From positions 3,442,001-3,506,000 of the forward strand of contig NZ_CP102258.1 of NCBI RefSeq assembly GCF_025146565.1: a stretch of 64,000 nt of DNA, read 5' to 3'. A program made the translations under genes and the position numbers. How positions within the stretch are numbered: the first letter of the stretch is position 1; each line of letters starts with the position of its first letter. Source of the DNA: Bacteroides eggerthii (GTDB lineage Bacteria > Bacteroidota > Bacteroidia > Bacteroidales > Bacteroidaceae). Positions 1-8,777 of the stretch are shown here, piece by piece. A model generated the notes under the pieces. It saw nothing but the letters and a program-made list of their open reading frames with translations, made no database searches and was not told the origin of the DNA.

Positions 1-375
1 TCCTACATTGCCTTGTTCATTAAACGACTCCAGATTTTGGTTGGCCACAAAGTGTATAATCTTTGTAAACTTCGGAACAACAGCTTCAAATGTACCACTC
101 AACATATCCTGATTAACAGTCTGTTCGGGCGTTACGCGTGAGATAAAATCTCCTGCCTTATCAAAACAAAACATAGAGAGTTGCTGAATACCCAATCCAT
201 CAGGGTCCGCATTGCGGGTTGTCACCTGTGCCATTTCCGGTACTTGCGTCCGAAAAGTAACAAGCAGATGATCATCATCCACTTTAGTACGGTTATCTAC
301 AAACGTATCCTCTGTACAAGCCGCCATTATTCCAATGGCAGCCAGTAACCATATATATGCAATCTTTTTTATCAT
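1..375 (-). CDS. Fimbrial accessory lipoprotein, 3'-truncated by window edge
   Basis: The reverse strand reads from an ATG at 375 through 125 codons without a stop and runs off the left edge. The N-terminus has a basic start, a hydrophobic stretch and a lipobox-like IGIMAAC, so it should be a lipoprotein. The sequence then resembles the N-terminal half of Bacteroidales fimbrial subunits: an early beta-strand (HLLVTFRTQVPE), a TTR motif, a strand of the form LSMFCFDKAGDFIS, and HFVANQN. It begins 10 bp after the preceding gene's stop codon at 385, so it is the last visible gene of the fimbrial operon. I infer an accessory or tip subunit of the same fimbria. The exact family cannot be settled from the fragment. 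Confidence 0.75.
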   Translation of the reverse strand, partial: MIKKIAYIWLLAAIGIMAACTEDTFVDNRTKVDDDHLLVTFRTQVPEMAQVTTRNADPDGLGIQQLSMFCFDKAGDFISRVTPEQTVNQDMLSGTFEAVVPKFTKIIHFVANQNLESFNEQGNVG

Positions 376-384
376 AGTTCATTA

Positions 385-2625
385 TTATTTAGATTCACCG
401 TCTTTGTAAGCATCACGAATGCAACGGATAGCTTGATCTCTCGGGTTGGTAGTTCCTGGTTTTGCAACAAGCCCACTTGCACTCCAATATCGGTTACCAC
501 TTAAAACTACATCCATTGCATCAGAGTTATCCTGATATTTATAGATAATCTTGATTTCAGCCTCTGTTGGCAGACGCCAATCATGATAGGCTACTACATT
601 CTTGTTATTCGTTCCATTTCCTCTATTGGTAACCTCTACATACTGTTCACAATGACTTGCAGCCTGCTCTATGGAATTTGCAGCCTGTACCGCTCCCAAC
701 TGTGAAGCAATCATAAAGGAAGGAGACACGATTTTTTTATTATCTTCTCCTCCATCAGTTTTACCATTGGTAATACGAGGAAGCCCTAATACATAATCTG
801 CTCCTTCTGGTGTAGACGTTATCTGCACGTGATACATACGAGCGTTATCTAGATCAAGGTTAGCATTATCAGTTGTGGCACTAGAAGCCCTATTGCCCCA
901 AGTATAATATCGCACTGAACACTTTCCTGTATCATTTTGATAATTTGCTGCCACTTTAGATGTAAAAAAACAAGCGTCTCCACCAACTGTTTTTGAATTT
1001 GAATAGTTCCACCCGTTACCATTCCAATTTGCACTCACATATCTTGAACCTCTATTTAGAAAAGTAGTTGGTTCCGGATATTGAGCGCTTTTAAAATCAT
1101 CCCTATACGAATACCACCCCTGCGTATTTGTCACATACTCTAACGGATACTGCTCTATTACAAGCTTCTTTGTAATACCATCCTTATTAGTTATAGACAC
1201 CACAATATATCTCACCGACAGCGAATTTTCCGGTAATACACTGTGCACAGTCACCTTACCATTCAACTCAGGAGAAGTAGTTATGAGAACTTCAGGATCA
1301 GATACTGTTTGTTTCTGTCCGAACTTATTAATGATATATACCTCTTCTATATGAATATCACTTTGTTCTATCATTGAAGATGTAGCAAAAGCCACTGTTG
1401 AATCGTCTGTTGCATTGTTGATGCGCAATGTATCCATGCTTAATGCAAGATATTGAGGATGGTCCATGTCTCCACCAATTTCAATATCAGCAGAGACCCA
1501 CTCCTGTACCTTGAAAAAAGCCGGTTGTAAGGTAATAGGTTCATCCGGTTCTTTTGCTCCAAGCGCATCCACCTTAATGGATGTAAAATAAGAGTGATTA
1601 CGCTTCAACTGATGATTGTTATTTCCACTCAAAGGTATCTTATAATAATTATCATACTGTATTTCCGTTTGGGAAGGATCTCCGGCCTGGTAGCTGAGCG
1701 GAATCCTTACAATTAAATAACTCTCATGCGTCAAAGCTTCCTTGCCTTCCCAGTTGTTAGAATATGAATACACAGTAATTCCTACTCGCTTAAACGTTTC
1801 CTTTCCATCTGAACCCACTGCTTTATCTAAATGCTCTACACCGACAGCAGAATTACCTATGTTAGTAAACAACTCTCCCGAATCGAACTTGTCTTCGTCA
1901 TCCGGCTGCAAAATAGAAGTACTATTGGCAAAGTTCACAACCCGACGCAATACCTGTCCGCTTGTCGAAGTATTGTCGAGCGGCAGAAATGAAGCGTGTT
2001 CCCCACAAGTCAGTATGATTGTAACTTTAGCTGCCGCACGACGCAATTCAACATTCACTTCCGTATTCTGCTTAAAATTATTGTCGTTCAATATCACAGG
2101 AGTGGAATGCCCATCCATCATAAAAGTTTCCGGAACATCAGCAACACCTGCTTCCATTCCCGTAACATGTATATTGTTTGTTGTGACACGAAGAGCTTTC
2201 AAGTCGTTCAAATCAGCAAGAGACTGATCCTTAATTTGTGTTTGAATATCAGCCTCACTGAACTCTGTGCAATTTGCCACCGCATAAATTGTATAGTCAA
2301 CATTCGGATCAAAATCACGTTTCGTTTTCCCTAAAGTCACTTTGTCATCGGCTCCACCAGTTGAGATACGTTCATAATAATCAATCATATCATTTTTTAG
2401 AACAAACACATCAATATGTGTCACAGCTTTCTCCACATCTGTCGGTGTAGTATAGTCCTCTTGACTGCTTACGCGCGTCATAGAATGTCCCGCATCCGAA
2501 AAAGATAAAACAATTTTATCTTGCCCTTGTCCCATATCCACTATCAGTTCATCATTCTGACATCCGGCTAAAGTTCCCAACAGAACCAACAGAACTACAT
2601 TTCTTATAAATTGGAAATATTTCAT
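385..2625 (-). CDS. Large fimbrial accessory/tip lipoprotein with Lcl/FISUMP-like C-terminal domain
   Basis: 746 residues starting MKYFQFIRNVVLLVLLGTLAGC, a clear lipoprotein signal. The N-terminal 350 or so residues follow the Bacteroidales fimbrillin plan (short beta-strand, a TRVSS site, IDVFVLKND, YAVANC). The middle is beta-rich, probably DUF4906-like. The last ~60 residues hold DWRLPTEAEI, RYWSAS and AIRCIRD, typical of the Lcl/FISUMP (DUF1566-like) fold, related to C-type-lectin-like adhesive domains. Size and position late in the operon suggest the fimbrial tip adhesin, comparable in role to Mfa5 or FimE of Porphyromonas; this is inference. It lies 23 bp downstream of the preceding fimbrial gene. 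What it binds cannot be told from sequence. Confidence 0.8.
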   Translation of the reverse strand: MKYFQFIRNVVLLVLLGTLAGCQNDELIVDMGQGQDKIVLSFSDAGHSMTRVSSQEDYTTPTDVEKAVTHIDVFVLKNDMIDYYERISTGGADDKVTLGKTKRDFDPNVDYTIYAVANCTEFSEADIQTQIKDQSLADLNDLKALRVTTNNIHVTGMEAGVADVPETFMMDGHSTPVILNDNNFKQNTEVNVELRRAAAKVTIILTCGEHASFLPLDNTSTSGQVLRRVVNFANSTSILQPDDEDKFDSGELFTNIGNSAVGVEHLDKAVGSDGKETFKRVGITVYSYSNNWEGKEALTHESYLIVRIPLSYQAGDPSQTEIQYDNYYKIPLSGNNNHQLKRNHSYFTSIKVDALGAKEPDEPITLQPAFFKVQEWVSADIEIGGDMDHPQYLALSMDTLRINNATDDSTVAFATSSMIEQSDIHIEEVYIINKFGQKQTVSDPEVLITTSPELNGKVTVHSVLPENSLSVRYIVVSITNKDGITKKLVIEQYPLEYVTNTQGWYSYRDDFKSAQYPEPTTFLNRGSRYVSANWNGNGWNYSNSKTVGGDACFFTSKVAANYQNDTGKCSVRYYTWGNRASSATTDNANLDLDNARMYHVQITSTPEGADYVLGLPRITNGKTDGGEDNKKIVSPSFMIASQLGAVQAANSIEQAASHCEQYVEVTNRGNGTNNKNVVAYHDWRLPTEAEIKIIYKYQDNSDAMDVVLSGNRYWSASGLVAKPGTTNPRDQAIRCIRDAYKDGESK

Positions 2626-2648
2626 AGTAAACGTATTTTATTTCAGAA

Positions 2649-4202
2649 TTAATTGAGAGCATTCTGGGTTATCGTAATAAAATCACCTCCCCCAGGAAAA
2701 TCAAGATCTTGGTTAATTAATAAATTACTGTTAGCTTCTCCCCACATCACAGATTTTATGGTCAACCGAGTAACTCTTTCCTCAATAGTATTCGGATTTT
2801 TAGCCGTAACCTTCAGTATGTGGTCTTTTCCGTCCGCAGTAGTTGTATCCCCACTCTCTCCTTCACTTGCCTTTTTGCCATCAACCCAAAGAGTAAAATC
2901 TTGGGCATTGTCAATACTTGCAACCCATATCTGACCTACCGGCGCACTCATATTGAATAGGAAAGTAGCACCTTCTCCATTAACAGCATCCTCACCCGTA
3001 TGATCTATATCATAGTTTATCTTACAGTAGTCATCACCAACCTCTGACGCAGACGCAGTAAAAGAATGTGTCGGATGCCCCCATTCAACCGTATAATCGC
3101 CACCATTCTCCCAATCGGCAACATTATATACAATACTCACAATACCATCCACCCCTATCCTATTCAATACATAATAACAAGCATTACGCTCTATATCGGG
3201 CAGATAGATTAACTTTTCAGACTGGCTTCCAGCAACACTGTATGTCACTTTCAACACATACCCCTTCCCATCGGTGTCATTTGCGCCTTGCTGATTCGGA
3301 TTGTTCGAGCCATAATAATTCTCAAACATATAAGCGGAAGCAGAAAGCACATCTGTAAAAGCAGCAGATATTTTTTCCGGATTCTTCTTGTCCTCCGGAG
3401 TGTAACTGTTATATTCATCATCTGTCACAACTTTATCAATGCTGACTGCACCTCCGTTTATTAAACTAAAACCATACTGCCAACTATGCGGCACATTCTT
3501 CAAATTCTCACTCTCATGTCCGGGAGCAAACATATAGCTATAATCCTGCAATCCACTTGGCAATATCTCAACCTGCATCACCTCTAAATCGATATCAGGT
3601 TCTTTCGCCGCAAAGTACATACCCAGTTTGGCGACAGAACGTTCCAGCTCAAATTCAATCGGACCGCCAGTCCACATCCAATGCTCTGAATGTACTTCAC
3701 TTTCCTTTATGTCGTTTGGATTAATCATCACATCTTTCACCGTCACCATAGGCAATGCAGTACGAGGATTATTCAATTCACGAAAACAATAATTTTCCAA
3801 TTGCATACGAGTCATATCCGGACTCCATGCAGGGGAATTATAAACACTGACCGTTTCCTCATTAGCAACTAAATAAAAAGATATCGGCTCCTCCAAAAAA
3901 GACATGGTTGGAATATCCAAATCCATGGAAAAAGATAGTTTTCCACCATCCACTACCAAATTCTTATCATTACCATAGAAATAACCGACTTTCCTTTCTC
4001 CATAAAAGGCATATACACGTAACGTATTTATTGCACTCTCTATATCAACATTAATATCCGATCCGCCTGCACGTGTATCCACATTCATCGTCATACTTAT
4101 ATTGCGCGTCTCTGCCACTACCGGGTTATCTTCTTTAATACACCCTTCTAACGTCAGCAAGCCAACAAGAAGCAATAATCCTATATACAATACTCTTTTC
4201 AT
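2649..4202 (-). CDS. Fimbrial accessory lipoprotein
   Basis: 517 residues with a lipoprotein signal (MKRVLYIGLLLLVGLLTLEGC followed by IKEDN). The N-terminal part has the fimbrillin-type layout: SMTMNVDTRAGG, a strand LRVYAFYGERKVGYF, and FYLVANEE. The middle ends in VADWENGGDYTVEW, a Trp-rich motif often seen near the end of fimbrillin-fold repeats, and a further ~130-residue beta-rich domain follows. It is 9 bp from the anchor gene upstream on the same strand, so cotranscription is very likely. I infer a minor structural subunit (the position occupied by Mfa3/Mfa4 or FimC/FimD in Porphyromonas), but the one-to-one match is uncertain. Confidence 0.75.
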   Translation of the reverse strand: MKRVLYIGLLLLVGLLTLEGCIKEDNPVVAETRNISMTMNVDTRAGGSDINVDIESAINTLRVYAFYGERKVGYFYGNDKNLVVDGGKLSFSMDLDIPTMSFLEEPISFYLVANEETVSVYNSPAWSPDMTRMQLENYCFRELNNPRTALPMVTVKDVMINPNDIKESEVHSEHWMWTGGPIEFELERSVAKLGMYFAAKEPDIDLEVMQVEILPSGLQDYSYMFAPGHESENLKNVPHSWQYGFSLINGGAVSIDKVVTDDEYNSYTPEDKKNPEKISAAFTDVLSASAYMFENYYGSNNPNQQGANDTDGKGYVLKVTYSVAGSQSEKLIYLPDIERNACYYVLNRIGVDGIVSIVYNVADWENGGDYTVEWGHPTHSFTASASEVGDDYCKINYDIDHTGEDAVNGEGATFLFNMSAPVGQIWVASIDNAQDFTLWVDGKKASEGESGDTTTADGKDHILKVTAKNPNTIEERVTRLTIKSVMWGEANSNLLINQDLDFPGGGDFITITQNALN

Positions 4203-4211
4203 AGTCGTCCA

Positions 4212-5096
4212 TTAAAATTCGGGTTTCACATCTACTATATACCAGTCGGGAACGGTTATCACCGCACCTATGGATTTGAACTCAATACGGATAGGTATCA
4301 GCGCTTCATGTTTAGTCAGGTCTATCACAGGATTGGCAGCCAAGAAATCGGCCAAGTTTATATGAGCCATATTTTTGCCGTTGGCATCGGTGAGATCCAG
4401 ATTCACATTCTCATGGTCGGTATGTCTCATTATATTAAAGCGTGCCAGCATGGTATGCTTTTCCGCATTATTTTCAGTTTCCGGATAATAAGTAACAATG
4501 CTGCCACAGGCATTGTTGCTGAAGTTTGTCATGGAAGACAGCCCGCTCATGCTCAGTGTAGGCCATACCGGAGCACGTGTGGTAAGTTCTTCGGAAGCGA
4601 CTCCTATCACCTCTACATGGACTTTGTAATGCGAACTGGCAAAATCCATTTTTTCTTCTGTCTGTTTTGCATCACCGGGGATGCTGATTTCCTTGTAAGC
4701 ATAATATAGAGAATCATTTCCCGCAATCCGTTCGCCATGAATGCAGTCTTCATCACAAAATTGGGCAGTTGCCAGATTTTGTTCTCCGCTTACTTCTGTA
4801 TTATAAGTGTTTCCCACAGTTACAATCTGATAGTCTCCCACAGGCAAATTCAACTCTGTGGATTGTTTTTTCACATCTGCTTCGCTTATCGGATGAGAGG
4901 ACAGTAACATACCGTCACTGTCGAAAACATACATGTCCACTTTATGAATCTTATCTTGAAAAATTTGAGTCGTACCATCTCCGACATAACTGAATTTCAG
5001 CGTGCAATTGCCCGGACAGTCACTCATATCTTCTTTGATGCACCCGTTGAGCGAAGCTAAAAACATCAAGGATAGTATGTATTTTGTATATTTCAT
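4212..5096 (-). CDS. mfa2: FimB/Mfa2-family fimbrial anchor lipoprotein
   Basis: 294 residues. The signal ends in SLNGC and is followed by IKEDMSDCPGNCTLKFSY, the hallmark of the FimB/Mfa2 anchor family, including the paired cysteines just after the lipobox. VDMYVFDSDGMLL and GDYQIVTVGN match the usual strands. In Porphyromonas gingivalis, Mfa2 and FimB sit at the base of the fimbria, anchor it in the outer membrane and limit its length; the same role is expected here. It follows the major fimbrillin gene after 90 bp that contain a perfect 13-bp stem-loop, so its level may be lower than that of the shaft subunit. Confidence 0.88.
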   Translation of the reverse strand: MKYTKYILSLMFLASLNGCIKEDMSDCPGNCTLKFSYVGDGTTQIFQDKIHKVDMYVFDSDGMLLSSHPISEADVKKQSTELNLPVGDYQIVTVGNTYNTEVSGEQNLATAQFCDEDCIHGERIAGNDSLYYAYKEISIPGDAKQTEEKMDFASSHYKVHVEVIGVASEELTTRAPVWPTLSMSGLSSMTNFSNNACGSIVTYYPETENNAEKHTMLARFNIMRHTDHENVNLDLTDANGKNMAHINLADFLAANPVIDLTKHEALIPIRIEFKSIGAVITVPDWYIVDVKPEF

Positions 5097-5134
5097 ATTT
5101 TATGTATGTTTCAATATAAAATTGATAGAAGAGT

Positions 5135-5170
5135 CCAAGAAGTCGGACTTATAATAATCCGACTTCTTGG
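5135..5170 (-). terminator. 13-bp perfect stem-loop between major fimbrillin and anchor genes
   Basis: CCAAGAAGTCGGA (5135-5147) pairs perfectly with TCCGACTTCTTGG (5158-5170) across a 10-nt loop. It lies in the 90-bp gap after the major fimbrillin stop codon. On the transcribed (minus) strand it is followed by a T-rich but interrupted stretch, so it may be a leaky terminator or an mRNA-stabilising 3' hairpin rather than a full stop. Confidence 0.65.
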
Positions 5171-5186
5171 TTCATAATAAATAGAA

Positions 5187-6269
5187 TTATTCGCCGTAGC
5201 TTGGTTCAACAGCTACGATATCCCAAGGAGCTACTCTGACAGTAGCTGTAATACAGATTTTATCTTTCTCCAAAGTTGTAATATCCTCTTCAGTGAACTC
5301 CAAATCAGTAATCTGATAAATTTTACCAGATTCCATAGCAACCACATTACCATCAGCAGTCTTAAAACCTGTAATCTTCAAATAGGCAGGGTCATAAATA
5401 ATATAGCCTTCTTTGACATCGTCAACAGGTTCCGAATTAAAACGAAGCAATAATTCAGGCATCCCACAGACACTATATCCGTAAGAAGTGCCTAATGCAA
5501 CAGGCGTATTCTTATCGTTCAATACAGGAGCAGGAGTAGCAGCTGCATCGTAAAATGCAGTTGGTGTACCTGTATCAGGAGTCAAGTCGGGGAAACCGGT
5601 TAAATTGCTCGTTACAGAATGAGGCTCAGAGCCTGTACCTTTTAATGTAAATTTGGTATTTGCCCCATTTATGCCTACATACTCTAACGTAAGTGTTTTA
5701 TATGCAGACTCTGCCAGATTAGTACACTGCAAGTTACCACTTAGTTCTATACGGGACATCTTAGTTGCCAATTGTAAAGTAGCCTCATACATAGGGTAAC
5801 CGTCTTGAGTGTCTGTATTTTTATAAGTTATATCTACAGCCTCTGCATATACGGGAGCATTTTCCGCAGTCTGATAATCTGCAACATCAAATGTTTCTGC
5901 TACAACATTAGCCCATGTACCACTGGCTGTAGGTTGACAATTGGCAACAGCAGCAATCTTAGTAACTGTTCCACTAACACCATGGAATGTATCACTGGAC
6001 TTATTTTCAAGTGTCTTAGTGTCTACAATAGCACCGTCCTTATCCAATAAATAAAGCGTTACAGTATTCACTGTAATTTGAGATTGGTTGTTGGCACCAT
6101 CTGTCCAAGCTCCGTTTCCGGACGCTCTTGTGGTATATCCTCCAGTTTCAATCTTAACTGTGATCGTTTTACTATTTTGAGACAAGTCATTTCCAACCTC
6201 GTCCTCATTACTACATGCCGCGAATGCCAGTCCGGCCAATCCCAGCATAAAAAACTTGTTTAATTTCAT
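5187..6269 (-). CDS. mfa1: Major fimbrillin (Mfa1/FimA-like shaft subunit)
   Basis: 360 residues beginning MKLNKFFMLGLAGLAFAAC, a lipoprotein signal very like that of Mfa1. An acidic linker, the strand TITVKIETGGY and TTRASG follow. In type V fimbriae a strand is removed by cleavage after such an Arg, opening a groove for donor-strand exchange. The strands VTLYLLDKDGAIVDTKT, KIAAVANCQ and the C-terminal CITATVRVAPWDIV are as expected for shaft subunits. It is the first structural subunit gene in the operon and has the highest predicted copy number. Family membership is clear. Shaft role is inferred from size and order. The Arg-cleaving protease is not encoded in this window. Confidence 0.85.
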   Translation of the reverse strand: MKLNKFFMLGLAGLAFAACSNEDEVGNDLSQNSKTITVKIETGGYTTRASGNGAWTDGANNQSQITVNTVTLYLLDKDGAIVDTKTLENKSSDTFHGVSGTVTKIAAVANCQPTASGTWANVVAETFDVADYQTAENAPVYAEAVDITYKNTDTQDGYPMYEATLQLATKMSRIELSGNLQCTNLAESAYKTLTLEYVGINGANTKFTLKGTGSEPHSVTSNLTGFPDLTPDTGTPTAFYDAAATPAPVLNDKNTPVALGTSYGYSVCGMPELLLRFNSEPVDDVKEGYIIYDPAYLKITGFKTADGNVVAMESGKIYQITDLEFTEEDITTLEKDKICITATVRVAPWDIVAVEPSYGE

Positions 6270-6354
6270 GATTTAATAGATTAAATTAAAAAAACAGTAA
6301 ATAATAGTTCGCTCTCTTTTGCCTTATGTTTATAAGATTCTCTTTCCAACCCTG

Positions 6355-7833
6355 TTATAAGTCAGCAATCACCCCTTCCACATTGCGCAAGTTTTCCCTG
6401 GCTTCCGCATCACCCGTAGCGGCAGCACGCTGAAGAACCGTACGTGCCTTCTCATACTGTTTCTCATTGGCATAAGCTACGCCCAGACAGTTCAGCACAC
6501 GTACATTACCCTTCCCTTCCAAGGGCAGCAACAAATTCACAGCTTCTTTCATGTGTCCCTGTCCAAGTTCGTAACGGGCAGCGTTTACAACAGCCGGAAT
6601 ATTGTCCGGATAGGTACGGGCAGCTATCAGTAAAACCTTGCCATACTCCGGAGTATCCACTCCATAAGACTCCGCCACCTGATACATCTCCTCCACACTC
6701 AGCAAACGGGGATTGGAATATATCTGCTTCCGGGCTTCTTCTAAATTGAAATTACGCACCTTATACTCTATGCGGTACTCATTACGGCGCAGCGGAGGAT
6801 AGACTTCATTCAGCAGGCGTTGGTACACCTCGGGAGGGAACTCATCCCTGAAACGCTGCTCACAGTCATCCAAATTGCCCTTGCAAGATTCAACTACCGC
6901 AATCACCTCTTTCTGCTTCAACAGGTTGGGAAACTTATCCAGTTCCATACGGAGACCTTCCCAATCCTCACCACGCCATGCCACATGCCAAAAGCGTGTG
7001 TCCACTTCGGTTTCCCTCTGCACATATTGCGTAAAAGCTTCGGCACGACGTCGGGACAGTTTTTCGTTATAATCCGCACGCCCTTCAGGAGAAGCGTAAC
7101 CGGTAACATATATACCCGTAATCGTGAGGTCGCCGTTATCTTTTACCATAGCGATGGAGTGACGGACACTGTCAAGCTCCTGACGGTTGTTCTGGAATTT
7201 CGGGTCAATCTTATGGCTGTCCTGGCGGAAATTCAAACGTGCCACTTTCACCTCGTCGCGCATCTTTACAGCCTCTTTCAAAGGCGGGACAAAAGCCACT
7301 GTATATTTAGGCTGAAATAGCTGCAGAAAAGTACTCTTCACAGGAGTCTCTTCCGTACCCTTATCACACTCCGCACAACCGGTGGTCTGTTCACGAAGTA
7401 CCAACCGGGCAGCGCCGAGCCAAGGCTCGTAAGGTATCACCACACTGTACTCCACCTGCTGAGATTCACCGTTCTTACGACGCAGCACAGTCTTTGCGCC
7501 ATCGGTCTTGGTAAAGCCATTCAGCGCCTTTTCACGACGGTGCACCTTGTCACGAACACGACCGTCCAGCACCACAGAAGGAAGATCCAGACTTTTATCC
7601 CCCTCTTTTGCCACTACTACCGGATAGAGACGCACACTTTCCTGACGCTTCACGTGCATGTCCGTCACATCAAGTACAAAATCCACGTGAATTTCACGGC
7701 CTTTCTTTTTTATCTCATCATTGATTACGCGCACCCCCGAAAGATGTCCGGTCTGTGCACAAACAGGAACACATATTCCGAACAAAAGCAATGCACCACA
7801 TATCAATTTACTATATATATGTTCTTTTCTCAT
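6355..7833 (-). CDS. DUF3868 / OmpA-like outer-membrane-associated protein
   Basis: 492 residues with a Sec signal (about residues 1-26, ending VPVCAQ). The region after it (GVRVINDEIKKKGREIHVDFVLDVTDMHVKRQESVRLYPVV) is the DUF3868 domain. Residues around 205-285 look OmpA-like (LDSVRHSIAM, ITGYVTGYASPEG-type strand, NEKLSRRRAEAF), suggesting peptidoglycan contact. The C-terminal ~130 residues are helical and TPR-like. DUF3868 and DUF3575 genes commonly precede fimbrial structural genes in Bacteroidales, so a role in fimbrial assembly or envelope anchoring is likely but not proven. It lies 85 bp upstream of the major fimbrillin gene and 14 bp after the DUF3575 gene. Confidence 0.8.
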   Translation of the reverse strand: MRKEHIYSKLICGALLLFGICVPVCAQTGHLSGVRVINDEIKKKGREIHVDFVLDVTDMHVKRQESVRLYPVVVAKEGDKSLDLPSVVLDGRVRDKVHRREKALNGFTKTDGAKTVLRRKNGESQQVEYSVVIPYEPWLGAARLVLREQTTGCAECDKGTEETPVKSTFLQLFQPKYTVAFVPPLKEAVKMRDEVKVARLNFRQDSHKIDPKFQNNRQELDSVRHSIAMVKDNGDLTITGIYVTGYASPEGRADYNEKLSRRRAEAFTQYVQRETEVDTRFWHVAWRGEDWEGLRMELDKFPNLLKQKEVIAVVESCKGNLDDCEQRFRDEFPPEVYQRLLNEVYPPLRRNEYRIEYKVRNFNLEEARKQIYSNPRLLSVEEMYQVAESYGVDTPEYGKVLLIAARTYPDNIPAVVNAARYELGQGHMKEAVNLLLPLEGKGNVRVLNCLGVAYANEKQYEKARTVLQRAAATGDAEARENLRNVEGVIADL

Positions 7834-7847
7834 AATGCACTTCCTCC

Positions 7848-8420
7848 TTATTTAATGGTATATATCAGCGATACAGCAGCTTTGGTGACACTGAAGTATC
7901 CTTTGTCGTTCTTCTCCTTCCACTCACCGCACTTGGGGCAGTCATACTTGTCGTAATGGTTCTGAACATACCCCACGCCGATGCCGGCTTCAATACTCCA
8001 GCGTTTACCCAGCAACCATTGGTAGCCATAGGCCAGGCCGGCTCCGTAATAATATCCCTCGTAACGGTATCCCTTGGTAGAGGGGTAAATGCCCAACGGG
8101 AAGTCCACGTTGCCTACGTTGAACTGCCCGCCGAGCAGGTGCAGACCGAAGAAATGGCCGTTGAATGACTCACACAGCCAGTATCGCACCTCAGGCTGTG
8201 CCATCCAGTGCTTCCACTTCTTACTGTCCGAGAAAGTAAAAGGATTATAGTTCGCAGAAAGATCCAGCGTCCATTTAGGAGCCAGACGGAATTCGGCACC
8301 GAGGTTGATAGTCGTACTGATGTCATACAGCAGGTTTGTCTTGATGGCTATGTCCTGCGCTGACAAAGAGATGCCGATAAACAGGAAAATAATGCAAAGG
8401 CTCTTTTTCATGCTCTCCAT
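7848..8420 (-). CDS. DUF3575 outer-membrane beta-barrel-like protein
   Basis: 190 residues with a signal peptide (KKSLCIIFLFIGISLSA). The mature sequence IAIKTNLLYDISTTINLGAEFRLAPKWTLDLSANYNPF, the GYYYGAGLAYGYQW glycine/aromatic strands and the terminal AVSLIYTIK fit the DUF3575 family of small outer-membrane barrels. An internal CPKCGEW pair is present near the C-terminus. The start could be the ATG at 8420 or the one at 8411 (MKKSLC), which better fits a signal peptide. This is the first gene of the fimbrial operon and lies 48 bp from the invertible segment, so it would be the first gene switched on when the promoter flips. Confidence 0.8.
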   Translation of the reverse strand: MESMKKSLCIIFLFIGISLSAQDIAIKTNLLYDISTTINLGAEFRLAPKWTLDLSANYNPFTFSDSKKWKHWMAQPEVRYWLCESFNGHFFGLHLLGGQFNVGNVDFPLGIYPSTKGYRYEGYYYGAGLAYGYQWLLGKRWSIEAGIGVGYVQNHYDKYDCPKCGEWKEKNDKGYFSVTKAAVSLIYTIK

Positions 8421-8468
8421 TTTTATATGATATAACTTATCTGTCTATATACTTTACTGCTTTAACAT

Positions 8469-8494
8469 TTCCGTTACTTTGTAGGTAACGGGAA
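8469..8494 (+). repeat. Left 26-bp inverted repeat (recombination site)
   Basis: This 26-bp sequence is an exact reverse complement of 8778-8803; the match ends on both sides at 26 bp. Each copy has an internal dyad, CCGTTAC-N7-GTAACGG, which is the form of a tyrosine-recombinase core site: two inverted arms around a 7-bp crossover region. It lies 48 bp upstream of the first fimbrial-operon gene. Confidence 0.93.
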
Positions 8495-8731
8495 AATGAA
8501 GGAAGAACATGGTACAAGAGACATTCCTGTATCGACATGACCTACTGTTACGGATTATCGGATGGACCGGCTAAAGACGAGCAGAACTTTCCATGTTAAT
8601 TTTATATAACATGGCTGCGAGAGTATTATGCATTTTCCACCGGGGAAAAGCACTGCTGTTCAAGCCAATGCGCCCTATAATAATATAGGAGAGCGTTTTT
8701 TACTTATTTTTCAAAAAAAACTCTTTTTTTT

Positions 8732-8763
8732 CTTGCGCAATATAAATGTTTTGTTGATATTTG
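8732..8763 (+). promoter_or_regulatory. Promoter inside the invertible segment, pointing away from the fimbrial operon
   Basis: CTTG (8732-8735), 20 nt, then GATATTTG (8756-8763), one mismatch from the Bacteroides -7 element TAnnTTTG. The same CTTG-N20 arrangement is seen in front of hisL and ssb in this window. Predicted start is near 8770, just inside the right repeat. In this orientation transcription runs antisense toward the recombinase gene. Confidence 0.65.
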
Positions 8764-8777
8764 CGACAAACAAATAA

